From Bacteroidota bacterium (GTDB lineage Bacteria; Bacteroidota; Bacteroidia; 2-12-FULL-35-15): 64,000 bases of DNA. Under the pieces are notes generated by a model that was given only the letters and a program-made list of their open reading frames with translations, was not told where the DNA came from and searched no databases. The position numbers were made by a program, and so were the translations under genes. The stretch spans positions 819,221-883,220 of the forward strand of contig JAOQAE010000002.1 of NCBI GenBank assembly GCA_025963725.1, in the 5' to 3' direction. Shown here piece by piece: positions 28,543 through 36,980 of this stretch; the stretch's first letter is position 1; the number at the start of each line of letters is the position of its first letter.

Positions 28543-29550
28543 TTACTTCCCGAAATTATAAAACAGGTTCAGCCTCATGTAAAATAAAAAGCGTTCCTGT
28601 TTTACATGATCCCGGAACGCTGTTTCGGTTGCGCTGATCACAGTTCTTTCGTTGTTATCTGAAAAGCGATAGCCGAGGTTCGCGCTGCAGTCGATCCCAA
28701 ACCGCGAGCCGAGCAAATATTTCCGGATGCCGAATCCCAGTCCCGGCTCGTTAAATGTTCCTTTTGCAGTAGAATTTAAAAAAGACATGTCCCTCGTACC
28801 GAAATCATATTCCTCGTAACGGTCGTACCACATCTGGTAGTTCCCGATCTTATCATAGGCATTAAAATAGACCTCGATCATGGAAGGATCAAAAGAAAGG
28901 AAGGTATATTTATAATCCAGGTGCAGCCAGCTTCTCAGCTCGTACTGGCTGTACATTCCCTCGTCGTCCGAATTATCCTGCTCATTCCGCCACCTGAACC
29001 AGCTTCCGTCAATTCCAAGGCTATGCTTCCCGTACATCAGTTCCGGGCCGAGACTGAAGGTAAGAAAATAGGTGTCTTCAATGATGAAGAAGCCCACCGC
29101 CTTTGTCCTTGCCAAAACGGAAAAAGGATGCCCGGGAGCATATATCAAAGGTCCTTTTTTAATGATCCGCGGCTTCTTTGGAGCTTCGATCCTGTCTTCA
29201 TTCACTATCGTGGAATCGCCTCCGGGAGTCCAGGTGGTCCATGCCCCCACCTTTACATCGTGCCTGTAATACCCTTCCATTTCCTTTTTCCCATTTGGCG
29301 AATAATAGGTGCATTTACCTTCGAGGTGAAGCGGCTCTCTGGTGGTACTGAACCCGAGCATCTGCAAGCGGTTTGTTTCCCGGTAATAATCCCTGATGAG
29401 GTAACCGCCTTGCTGTTGTTCTGCTATCCTGTAAAACTGTCCCTTGGTTTTTTTACAGGGCTTCCACTCCTTGTCGAACCAGAGCGTATCTTCCTGCGCG
29501 AAGGACAGCACCGGGATCATGAAGCAGAGTACAAGAAGAAATACTTTCAT
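28543..29550 (-). CDS. Outer-membrane protein with MORN-like repeats
   Basis: The 335-residue product starts with a signal peptide ending in SFAQ. An N-terminal region has one or two YwqK/MORN_2-like repeats (YYSPNGKKEMEGYYRHDVKVG). The C-terminal 200 residues consist of alternating aromatic strands ending in FYMRLNLFYNFGK, consistent with a beta-barrel with a terminal aromatic. It begins immediately after the PhnA-like stop and may be the last gene of the long restriction operon or have its own promoter. No function is known. Confidence 0.7.
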   Translation of the reverse strand: MKVFLLVLCFMIPVLSFAQEDTLWFDKEWKPCKKTKGQFYRIAEQQQGGYLIRDYYRETNRLQMLGFSTTREPLHLEGKCTYYSPNGKKEMEGYYRHDVKVGAWTTWTPGGDSTIVNEDRIEAPKKPRIIKKGPLIYAPGHPFSVLARTKAVGFFIIEDTYFLTFSLGPELMYGKHSLGIDGSWFRWRNEQDNSDDEGMYSQYELRSWLHLDYKYTFLSFDPSMIEVYFNAYDKIGNYQMWYDRYEEYDFGTRDMSFLNSTAKGTFNEPGLGFGIRKYLLGSRFGIDCSANLGYRFSDNNERTVISATETAFRDHVKQERFLFYMRLNLFYNFGK

Positions 29551-30111
29551 CTATAAGGATTTTTTCACATACTTCGTCAGGATCACGATCACCTGGTCGT
29601 TGATCTTCCCTTCTATCTGCCCGGCATTATCATGCACGAGCTTGATCTTCTTCACCACGGTGCCTTTTGAAGCCGAGAAGCTTGTGCCTTTTACATTCAA
29701 CTGTTGTGTAAGCACTACGGTATCACCGTTCTCCAGCTTATTTCCAAAGGCATCGGTATGCACATCCGGAACTTCATGCGCGCTCATGGCCCACTGAACA
29801 ATGTTCTCGTCCCAATCCACCGAGCTGATGAGGTTGCTGGCCCAATCTTCATCTTTATAGTTATGCAGGATCCTGTAGCTCAATGCCTGCACAGCAGGTT
29901 GAGGGCTCCAGATGCTGCCTTCGAGGCAGCGCCAGTGAAAGCCAGACTCTTTGCTATCGACAGCCGCCAGGCAGGTATCACAAAGCGCTACTTGGTGGTC
30001 TGTTGAATCATCATTTTTCGGGCTGACTGTATATTCGTCTGCTGCAGGTTCAACGTTGCAGAGCTCGCATAGGCCGGCGTTTCTTTCTTTGAGTTTTTCG
30101 TTGAGGAGCAT
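29551..30111 (-). CDS. PhnA-family zinc-ribbon protein
   Basis: The 186-residue protein has an N-terminal zinc ribbon (CELC near residues 15-18, CDTC near 44-47) and a C-terminal PhnA (YjdM-like) SH3-type domain. The latter includes DAFGNKLENGDTVVLTQQLNVKGTS, the family's most conserved stretch. Despite the name, this family is not part of phosphonate degradation and its function is unknown. It is encoded three bases after the PLD gene, giving it an unexpected position at the end of a restriction-modification operon. Confidence 0.88.
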   Translation of the reverse strand: MLLNEKLKERNAGLCELCNVEPAADEYTVSPKNDDSTDHQVALCDTCLAAVDSKESGFHWRCLEGSIWSPQPAVQALSYRILHNYKDEDWASNLISSVDWDENIVQWAMSAHEVPDVHTDAFGNKLENGDTVVLTQQLNVKGTSFSASKGTVVKKIKLVHDNAGQIEGKINDQVIVILTKYVKKSL

Positions 30112-30114
30112 TAT

Positions 30115-30804
30115 TTAATTTTTGTAACAAGTATAGCATTCCGGTTTTGCAAAAGAAATGCTTTCTTTTCCCTTCCCGCACTGATGACAGTATTTTTCAA
30201 GATAATATTCGTTCCCCCATTCAGCCCACTCGTTGTAGCATGCAGAACAAAAAGGCTTAGCCGGATTTAAAGGAATATTTTTATTGCAGCGGATACACGT
30301 TCCGGCTTCATTTGTAAATTTAGGCCTGAAGCTCAGTTCTTTTTTATTCCTGCGTTCGATCGTAGGCAAAAGATTTTTCCAATCCGTAGAATCACTGATG
30401 ATTTCTTTTGCTTCTTCTTTCACCTTAGAGATCACACTTAGATAATCTTCCCCACTGAATAAAACAGATAGTTCAAAATTATTTTTAGCGGACGCCTCCG
30501 ACAGGTTCATACTTCCTACCAGCAGCTCTTTTTCATTGTAAAAAAATTTTGCGTGCATTTGAGGTTTAAAGTAAACAGTACAATTAGAAATATTTAAAAC
30601 AGCATCCAGAACCTGTGGGTCTCCATTATCCACTCCGAACACTATAGTGATCTTAACTCCACGCTTAGAAGCATTTCTTAAACGGGTCAGGTAATTTTCA
30701 TCTATCTTAATGTTGAACGTAAAAATACAAATGTATTTCTCAGCCCTTTTTATAATATTATCAAGAGCAACTAGTGTTTCTTTGGTGGTAAGTAGTTCTG
30801 CCAT
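30115..30804 (-). CDS. Phospholipase D-like protein with C-terminal zinc ribbons
   Basis: The 229-residue protein has one HKD-type motif: H84-A-K86 followed by GSMNLSEAS at 97-105, with Glu91 where the motif has Asp. A single-HKD chain normally dimerises to make one active site, as in Nuc/BfiI-type nucleases. The last 65 residues hold at least three Cys pairs (CIRC, CSAC, CHQC, and CYTC at the end), forming one or two zinc ribbons that could bind nucleic acid. It is encoded three bases after the T5orf172 gene in the restriction operon. A nuclease role is inferred from fold and context. Confidence 0.8.
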   Translation of the reverse strand: MAELLTTKETLVALDNIIKRAEKYICIFTFNIKIDENYLTRLRNASKRGVKITIVFGVDNGDPQVLDAVLNISNCTVYFKPQMHAKFFYNEKELLVGSMNLSEASAKNNFELSVLFSGEDYLSVISKVKEEAKEIISDSTDWKNLLPTIERRNKKELSFRPKFTNEAGTCIRCNKNIPLNPAKPFCSACYNEWAEWGNEYYLEKYCHQCGKGKESISFAKPECYTCYKN

Positions 30805-30807
30805 AGC

Positions 30808-31434
30808 TTAGCTCTCCCTTAAATATGTTTCATCATAAATATCCCGTAATTTTCGTCCATTATAGGTCCAGTAAGGACCCGGAGCAACGCTGTACGGAAT
30901 TCCCAGTATAGTGCGGGTAACGCTGGTCAGGCTTGTTGTGTCACCTTTATAAAGCACGGTATTTTCTGAATTAACAACTGCCTGCTCAGCGTTCTTTGTA
31001 CAAAAAAGTTCGCTTCCGATCGGAATGTTCATTTCGACAAAATTAAATTTTGGCCGTTTCTTGGAATATTCCTTCCGCGCCGCCAGGGAAACTGCATCCA
31101 CATTTTCAACTTCAAGCTCAATCTGGTTGGTTTTATCTTCTATTTCAAGTAGTTTTAAAATAGAAATAGCGTGGTTTGCATCTATTTCGAAAAATTCTCT
31201 CTTGGCGTTGATCCGGTTTGGAGCAAAAGCGGTATGAAGCGCATCTTCCACTTTTAAGGGGTTTTTAACCTTGGCGGCATAAGCGCACTTAAAAGGAAGG
31301 GGTACCCCCGTAGAATACAATTCGCTCATTCTCGTATTGGCATCTTCCCTGTAGGTTGAACCGATTTTAACCAAGCGTGGCATCGCCGGGTTTGTAAGCA
31401 GGTAAACAATGCCTGTGTCATTTTGGATTTCCAT
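30808..31434 (-). CDS. T5orf172 / GIY-YIG-type nuclease-like protein
   Basis: The 208-residue protein has an N-terminal T5orf172 domain (about residues 8-85), a variant of the GIY-YIG nuclease fold. GIVYLLTNP gives the first strand with the VYLL core, KIGSTYRED the second strand with the RxxEL-type helix following, and KREFFEID the conserved Glu region. The remaining C-terminal half contains a beta-rich segment and a PYWTYNGRKLRDIYDET motif, similar to small DNA-modification-associated domains. It lies eight bases after hsdM. It may be an added nuclease or accessory of the type I system. Confidence 0.8.
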   Translation of the reverse strand: MEIQNDTGIVYLLTNPAMPRLVKIGSTYREDANTRMSELYSTGVPLPFKCAYAAKVKNPLKVEDALHTAFAPNRINAKREFFEIDANHAISILKLLEIEDKTNQIELEVENVDAVSLAARKEYSKKRPKFNFVEMNIPIGSELFCTKNAEQAVVNSENTVLYKGDTTSLTSVTRTILGIPYSVAPGPYWTYNGRKLRDIYDETYLRES

Positions 31435-31442
31435 ATACTTAC

Positions 31443-32942
31443 TTATTTAGTATTTAAACTTGCAATAATTGCCCTGAAACTTGCTAAGCCTGCTTCGAGA
31501 TTCTCAACGATGTCATTTGCCAACACATCCGGATCGGGTAGGTTGTCGAGATCGGCCAGTGATTTATCTTTTAGCCAACTAATGTCAAGCGAGGTTTTAT
31601 CCCTTGCAATGATCTCTTCGTACCTGAACTTCCGCCAGCGTCCTTCCGGATTACTCTTCTCATTATACGTTTCTTTACGCTTACTCCTGTTCCTCGGGTT
31701 ATAAAGTGTAATAAAATCGCTCAGATCTTCCAGCTTCAAGGGGTTCTTTTTAAGCGTGTGGTGGATATTTGTCCTGTAATCATACACCCATACTTCTTTT
31801 GTCCAGGGGTTCTTGCTGGAAGGTTTGGCGTCAAAAAAGAGCACGTTCGCTTTTACCCCGTTCGCATAAAAAATTCCGGTTGGTAAACGGAGGATGGTAT
31901 GCAGGTCGGTAGTTTCCAGCAGCTTCTTGCGCACGGTTTCTCCCACTCCGCCTTCAAAAAGCACATTATCCGGCAATACGACAGCGGCCTTGCCCGTTGA
32001 TTTCATCATGGTGCGGATGTGCTGAACAAAATTCAGCTGCTTATTACTGGTAGTTACCCAGAAATCCTGCCTGTTATAGGTAAGGTCTTCCTTCTCCTGC
32101 TCCCCTTCCTCATTGGTGAAGGTCATGCTGCTCTTTTTACCGAAGGGCGGGTTTGCGAGGATATAATCATAGCGGGTACCCGAATCTGTGATCAGGGAAT
32201 CTGCAGGTGAAATGAAATTATCGGCATCAATGTCACCAATATTGTGCAGGAACAGGTTCATGAGCGCAAGCCGGCGTGTGCTGGCAACGATCTCGTTACC
32301 GAAGAATGTTTTGTATTTCAGGAACTTCTTCGCTTCCTTGTCCAGCTCCTGGTTGTCAACGATCCAATCGTATGCGGCAAGGAAAAAGCCTCCCGTTCCG
32401 CAGGCCGGATCCGCTATTGTTTTCAAAGGCTCAGGGCGCAGGCATTCCACCATGGCTTTGATCAAAGGGCGTGGCGTAAAATACTGTCCGGCACCGCTCT
32501 TGGTGTCTTCGGCGTTCTTTTCAAGCAGACCTTCATAAATATCACCTTTGTCCTTTACTCCCATCAGAATCCAGTTCTCTGCATTGATAAGCGCAATCAG
32601 CTTATACAATTTGGCAGGGTCCTGGATCTTGTTCTGGCTTTTTGTGAAGATCTGCCCGAGGATCCCTTTTTCCTTTGCAAGCGCCCTTAACAATGCATTG
32701 TAATGTGATTCCAGCTCCACTCCGCTTTTGTTGGTCAGTGAGGCCCATGCATATTTCTTTGGCATGGGCATCTCCCGGCTATGGGGCGGCTTGCTGTACT
32801 CATCTGCCATTTTTAAGAACAGCAGGTAGGTTAACTGCTCCAGGTAATCGCCGTAACCCACGCCATCATCACGGAGGGTGTTGCAAAAGGCCCAGACTTT
32901 ACTTACAATGCTGGAAGCGTTTGAAGAATTATTAGTTGTCAT
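31443..32942 (-). CDS. hsdM: Type I restriction-modification methyltransferase subunit
   Basis: The 499-residue N6-adenine methyltransferase subunit combines with HsdS to methylate, and with HsdR to restrict. An N-terminal helical HsdM_N domain (about 10-140) precedes the SAM motif ADPACGTGGFFLAA near residue 175. The catalytic motif is NPPFG at 264-268. C-terminal helices (ADLDNLPDPDVLANDI) mediate contact with HsdS. It is separated from hsdS by the DUF6615 gene, not the usual adjacent hsdM-hsdS order. The gene is intact. Confidence 0.95.
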   Translation of the reverse strand: MTTNNSSNASSIVSKVWAFCNTLRDDGVGYGDYLEQLTYLLFLKMADEYSKPPHSREMPMPKKYAWASLTNKSGVELESHYNALLRALAKEKGILGQIFTKSQNKIQDPAKLYKLIALINAENWILMGVKDKGDIYEGLLEKNAEDTKSGAGQYFTPRPLIKAMVECLRPEPLKTIADPACGTGGFFLAAYDWIVDNQELDKEAKKFLKYKTFFGNEIVASTRRLALMNLFLHNIGDIDADNFISPADSLITDSGTRYDYILANPPFGKKSSMTFTNEEGEQEKEDLTYNRQDFWVTTSNKQLNFVQHIRTMMKSTGKAAVVLPDNVLFEGGVGETVRKKLLETTDLHTILRLPTGIFYANGVKANVLFFDAKPSSKNPWTKEVWVYDYRTNIHHTLKKNPLKLEDLSDFITLYNPRNRSKRKETYNEKSNPEGRWRKFRYEEIIARDKTSLDISWLKDKSLADLDNLPDPDVLANDIVENLEAGLASFRAIIASLNTK

Positions 32943-32944
32943 AT

Positions 32945-33958
32945 TTATTCTTTTGAGATGATGATTCTGGATTTAGGAGAAAAATCGGGGTATACTTTTT
33001 CTATTTCACTCATTTTTTTTAAGCCCCTTTTTTTTCCACCCGATTCTAAATCCTTGCTTATTTCATTGTTCATCAAGTCCTTGGTTATGTTCTTCCCAAT
33101 TATATCGCGATACTTTTCAGGAATTTCAGCCTCCTTACTACTTATTAATTTATTATCATAGCTAAAAGGAACTTTTAAATCCTTTACATCGCTCCATCCT
33201 TTATCACGGTTGAATGTATTTAAAGTAAAGAATCCGTTAACTGCTTCACCTTCGCTTATTCTTTTTTTAAGTTCACTTTCTTTCCATACCTTTTTCTCAA
33301 AAAGATGGTCAAATAATGACTGGGAATTTCCAGGGCAAACTATCTGATGCCAGGGAAATGAAGGAGAAGGGTTTAGGTCGAAAAAGCTTGGCAAGGTCCA
33401 TGCTAATTCTGAAGAGCTTCCCCTTTTCTTCCTCTTATTATAAAAGTTCTCATGCAAATACTCTGCAGAGAGCAAAGTACAGCCGGTAAGCTCCATCGGG
33501 TCCGTGAGATCGATATGCAGCGGGGAAGGAGCGAAATTATATAGCAAATAGAAGGGAACGGCTCTTCTTGCCCTTGCATAGTTTTGCAAAGAAACAATTT
33601 GATCTCCGTGATCCATTGAAGAGTACTTGCCATTTTTATATATTTTTTTTGCCTGGACAGGGGCATAAAATTCAACTCCCTCTGCAGGAAACCTGATCAC
33701 CAGCTCAAAATCATTTCCATTGGTAGCTTCATCATCAGCTTCAAGGATCTGTATTTTCAGGTTATATTGATCATTATAAGCATTAATAGAGAATATGAGA
33801 TTCTGAGTAATCGTTGTTTCATATATTTTCACCCCCGGCTTCAAATAAGCATACTCCATCCGCTTCCAGGTCTCAATAGAAAGCAATTTAAACAAATCAC
33901 ACAGGTTGGGTGATTTGATGAAATGGTTTTTAACAACAGTATATTGAGTATAATCCAT
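32945..33958 (-). CDS. DUF6615-like PD-(D/E)XK-type protein between hsdS and hsdM
   Basis: In this 337-residue protein the N-terminal half matches DUF6615. ETTITQNLIF (E47) is followed by NDFELVI (82-88) and VQAKKIY (101-107), spacing that fits the E...D/E...QxK core of PD-(D/E)XK folds, and then PFYLLYN. The C-terminal half is unfamiliar and ends in a Lys-rich segment. Two A8 runs (T8 on the plus strand at 33013-33020 and 33028-33035) lie in that segment. The gene abuts hsdS (one base shared) and hsdM (two-base gap), so it is translated with them. An additional nuclease or DNA-binding role is inferred. Confidence 0.72.
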   Translation of the reverse strand: MDYTQYTVVKNHFIKSPNLCDLFKLLSIETWKRMEYAYLKPGVKIYETTITQNLIFSINAYNDQYNLKIQILEADDEATNGNDFELVIRFPAEGVEFYAPVQAKKIYKNGKYSSMDHGDQIVSLQNYARARRAVPFYLLYNFAPSPLHIDLTDPMELTGCTLLSAEYLHENFYNKRKKRGSSSELAWTLPSFFDLNPSPSFPWHQIVCPGNSQSLFDHLFEKKVWKESELKKRISEGEAVNGFFTLNTFNRDKGWSDVKDLKVPFSYDNKLISSKEAEIPEKYRDIIGKNITKDLMNNEISKDLESGGKKRGLKKMSEIEKVYPDFSPKSRIIISKE

Positions 33959-35214
33959 TAGCTGATGAGTTTCCCTTCAAATGCTTTTTTCAAAATACTT
34001 TGTCTTAAAGCTTCTGCTTGCAGTAAACTATCATTTATGCTTTCTCCCAATTTATCAGCAACGCTAAAACGACTTTCAATTTCCTGAATAACTCTACCTT
34101 GTTCTTCTAAAGAACATGCGGGAATCGTTATTAATCCTAAAGTCTTGGGAGAAAGATTAGGCTGTAACGTTTCAGACAATTTTGATCTTATATATTCCCT
34201 AAAAGCAGTAGTTTGGAAGTATTGAAATAAATAATCTTTTTTAATTTTAAGGTCCTTAATACAGGCTACTCGCTGATTTAACAAACCAGGGGGGGTATTT
34301 TGAGGATATTTACAAATCTTAATCGTATCATTTGTTATAGGTCGAGTTAAGGCGATCAATAAATCTCCACTTTTTAAGATAAAGTCGTGATTTGATTTTA
34401 AAAATGTATGTGGCAGGTACTCCTGATCTTTCCAAACAAATTCAGAATAACCGACATTAGAAATCTTAACGACCGGAATACCTTTATTTACAAAATCAGA
34501 GCTTTTAAATGCAAATCCTGAAATAATTCTTGAGACATCATTAAGACATTCAAATTTCCACCCCTCCGGCAACTCGCCCTCCCTTACATTTTGATTCGTC
34601 AACCTTCCTTCAAAAGCCCATTTCAACACCGCTTGCCTGTACACTTTTAATTGCTGCTGTGCTGTTTTCAAATTCTCTATTCCTTTATCTAATTCTGAAA
34701 AGAGTTCTTCGATTTTGGAAACGATTAATTGTTGGGTGGCGAGAGATGGAATCGGGATACTTAATTGACCTAGTTTAGTGCCATTTACATTAGGCTGTCC
34801 AATTCCAACTTGACCTTCACTAATTTGTTTCCAATATAACGGTGATTGGAAATAATAATAAACATATTTATCCGAAACGCTTTTAGGAAATCGCAGCCTG
34901 ATTAAATAGGATGCGAATACAGCATCAGGTATTTTTCCTTTTATAAGAAAACTTTTCCCAACCGTTGCACCGGTTCTTGCAAAGACCAAATCTCCATCTT
35001 CAAGTTTCTTTTTAGCCTTATCCTCCGGGGAAATTTTGCAATATGGTACAGTATGCCAATTAACCTTATTGTCTTGAATATCGGTAATTCTAAGAAACTT
35101 GGGTCCTATTTCTGTACTTGAAGATGACTCTGTATAACCATATTGAATATCTATGGCTATATCTTTGACTTTCACAACTTGCCAATCATCTGTTATTAAT
35201 GTATTATGATTCAT
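33958..35214 (-). CDS. hsdS: Type I restriction-modification specificity subunit
   Basis: The 418-residue protein has two target recognition domains, about residues 10-165 and 220-370. Each is followed by a conserved helix of the kind starting QQLIVSKIEELFSELDKGIENL and, at the end, EEQGRVIQEIESRFSVADKL. The pattern AVLKWAFEG / ILKKAFEG closes each half, as usual. It determines the DNA sequence recognised by the complex. A run of seven C on the coding strand (34289-34295) lies inside the second recognition domain (NTPPGLL), a possible slippage site. It overlaps the KAP NTPase gene by four bases. Confidence 0.94.
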   Translation of the reverse strand: MNHNTLITDDWQVVKVKDIAIDIQYGYTESSSSTEIGPKFLRITDIQDNKVNWHTVPYCKISPEDKAKKKLEDGDLVFARTGATVGKSFLIKGKIPDAVFASYLIRLRFPKSVSDKYVYYYFQSPLYWKQISEGQVGIGQPNVNGTKLGQLSIPIPSLATQQLIVSKIEELFSELDKGIENLKTAQQQLKVYRQAVLKWAFEGRLTNQNVREGELPEGWKFECLNDVSRIISGFAFKSSDFVNKGIPVVKISNVGYSEFVWKDQEYLPHTFLKSNHDFILKSGDLLIALTRPITNDTIKICKYPQNTPPGLLNQRVACIKDLKIKKDYLFQYFQTTAFREYIRSKLSETLQPNLSPKTLGLITIPACSLEEQGRVIQEIESRFSVADKLGESINDSLLQAEALRQSILKKAFEGKLIS

Positions 35215-36977
35215 TCAAACCCTCCCACTTCTTTATACTTTTCAACATTCAAATATAATATCTCATAAAAATCATCATGTGAAAACTTAACTTCATTTGT
35301 GCCCGTCCTTTTTTCAAACTCAAAGGGTTCATAATTTTCTGAGCCTGGTAAAGAGCGGACAGAGAATGTATACATCACCTCTTTATAAACATACGAATAG
35401 TGGTGTGCAGTGACAGGTTTTGCCAAAGAAACAAATCCTAATTGAGTAGATGCATTATAATTAAAGCCTGTAGCTTCGCTTACTTTCGATTTCATTGTCC
35501 GCAGTTTAGTCAGCAGGCTGTCTGGATCAATTATCCTTGAAAAATAACAGATCAGGTTCATAAAGGGCATCTTTCTCAAATGTTCTTTACTTATTTTTGA
35601 CTTGGAATGATCTCCATACACAATTGCAGGGCCGTCTTCGAACTTTGTAAACTTAAGCAATTCGCGGAGAGTAATCGCTTCTGCCTGTGCCATGTCCAGG
35701 AAAATTCTTCTTACCAAGTATTCATATTTTACATTTGTTGGAAAAATATCCTCTACGACCCGGCTGATGGCTTCCCGGTTGTCATAATTAAAAGGATGGC
35801 GGCTATAATATTTATTAATGTATCCTACAAAGGCCACCTTCGGCCCATAACGGTATTCATAAATGTGCCGAATGTTAGTATAATCTCCCACAACAATGAT
35901 CTTGTCGAAGCCAAATTTATTGGACAATCCATAATTAAATTCAGAGGAATCAAAATGCGCGGCAAAAACATTTAAGATCCTGAAAATATGATCGGGATCC
36001 ATCCTGTCTAAATCCTCTATAATCAGCACATTTTGTTTTCCTGATTTTTTTTTAAGCCTTGCCAGGAGCTGCCGGATGAGCTGCGTATAAAAATTGTCTT
36101 CAAAAATAGATCCTTCTGCAGTATAAAGCTCTTTTATAAATGATTCAGCTTCAGCCTCGTCACTTTTCTGGCTATTCTTATGATACTCAAAACACTTCTT
36201 TACCAGCTTATACAACGGCATGGCTATTGTCAGAACGCTTTTAGCAGCTTTAGGTAACATAGGCGCTAAGGGAGCAAATAAGACCAAAGGGTCCTTTTTC
36301 AGAAAATCGGGCAGTGTTTCGAAAAAGGATATATCTGTTTCATCAAATTCCACGTCCTTACCCAGCAGCTGAAACAAAATTTCGCATTTAATGTATTTAA
36401 AAACATCTTCATTATGGGAAATGGAATAGTTAACAGGGAATACCTTAAACACTTCGTACTGGTTACTATTCAATTCGAAGAAATAGTCTAAAAAAGTAGT
36501 TTTCCCTTGTCCGAATGGGGCCGAAAAAAATATTTTAATATTATCGTTAAATGAGATATGTTTCCCGAATTCTTTTAGAGGATGCTGTATTTTAACACTT
36601 CTGTCTACGCATTCGTAATGCACCCGCAATTCCAAATCATTAACATTCGTGGTCTCATAGTCAAATTCAATACACTCGTAAACATCATCGTACTCACTGT
36701 TACTAACAACCTTCTCTATCAGTATCTCATTTTTTGAAACGGACAATATACCCGACCTCATACCGCCCTGGAACATATAATAATTGGATTCTCCATTCCA
36801 ACCGATTCTTCTGGCCTTGATCTTGACGGATCGCAGGATAACCCCTAAATCATTTTCATTCTCCTTGGTAAGAAAGGGCAGGCTCAAATATGTAATTTTC
36901 AGGAACGGGCGTTCCGGGTTAAGCTCAATGCGATGACTTGGTTTTTCTTTATTAAGGGTAAAATAATTTAAACTCAT
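35211..36977 (-). CDS. KAP-family P-loop NTPase between hsdR and hsdS
   Basis: The 588-residue protein has an N-terminal beta-rich domain of about 140 residues, then a KAP NTPase domain. Walker A is APFGQGKT (153-160, with Ala replacing the first Gly). LIIEDLDRMDP near residue 325 is the KAP Walker B with the DLDR signature. LAPMLPKAAKSVLTIAMPLYKL near 240-262 is hydrophobic and fits the membrane-hairpin insertion of KAP proteins. KAP NTPases occur in several anti-phage systems. It is joined to hsdR (three-base gap) and hsdS (four-base overlap). It is not part of standard type I systems and may be a membrane-linked effector or an embedded defence gene. Confidence 0.82.
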   Translation of the reverse strand: MSLNYFTLNKEKPSHRIELNPERPFLKITYLSLPFLTKENENDLGVILRSVKIKARRIGWNGESNYYMFQGGMRSGILSVSKNEILIEKVVSNSEYDDVYECIEFDYETTNVNDLELRVHYECVDRSVKIQHPLKEFGKHISFNDNIKIFFSAPFGQGKTTFLDYFFELNSNQYEVFKVFPVNYSISHNEDVFKYIKCEILFQLLGKDVEFDETDISFFETLPDFLKKDPLVLFAPLAPMLPKAAKSVLTIAMPLYKLVKKCFEYHKNSQKSDEAEAESFIKELYTAEGSIFEDNFYTQLIRQLLARLKKKSGKQNVLIIEDLDRMDPDHIFRILNVFAAHFDSSEFNYGLSNKFGFDKIIVVGDYTNIRHIYEYRYGPKVAFVGYINKYYSRHPFNYDNREAISRVVEDIFPTNVKYEYLVRRIFLDMAQAEAITLRELLKFTKFEDGPAIVYGDHSKSKISKEHLRKMPFMNLICYFSRIIDPDSLLTKLRTMKSKVSEATGFNYNASTQLGFVSLAKPVTAHHYSYVYKEVMYTFSVRSLPGSENYEPFEFEKRTGTNEVKFSHDDFYEILYLNVEKYKEVGGFE

Positions 36978-36980
36978 ATC

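Noticed and set aside
29551-30111. PhnA-like gene as evidence for phosphonate metabolism
   Set aside because: The family name is historical and no other phn gene is present.
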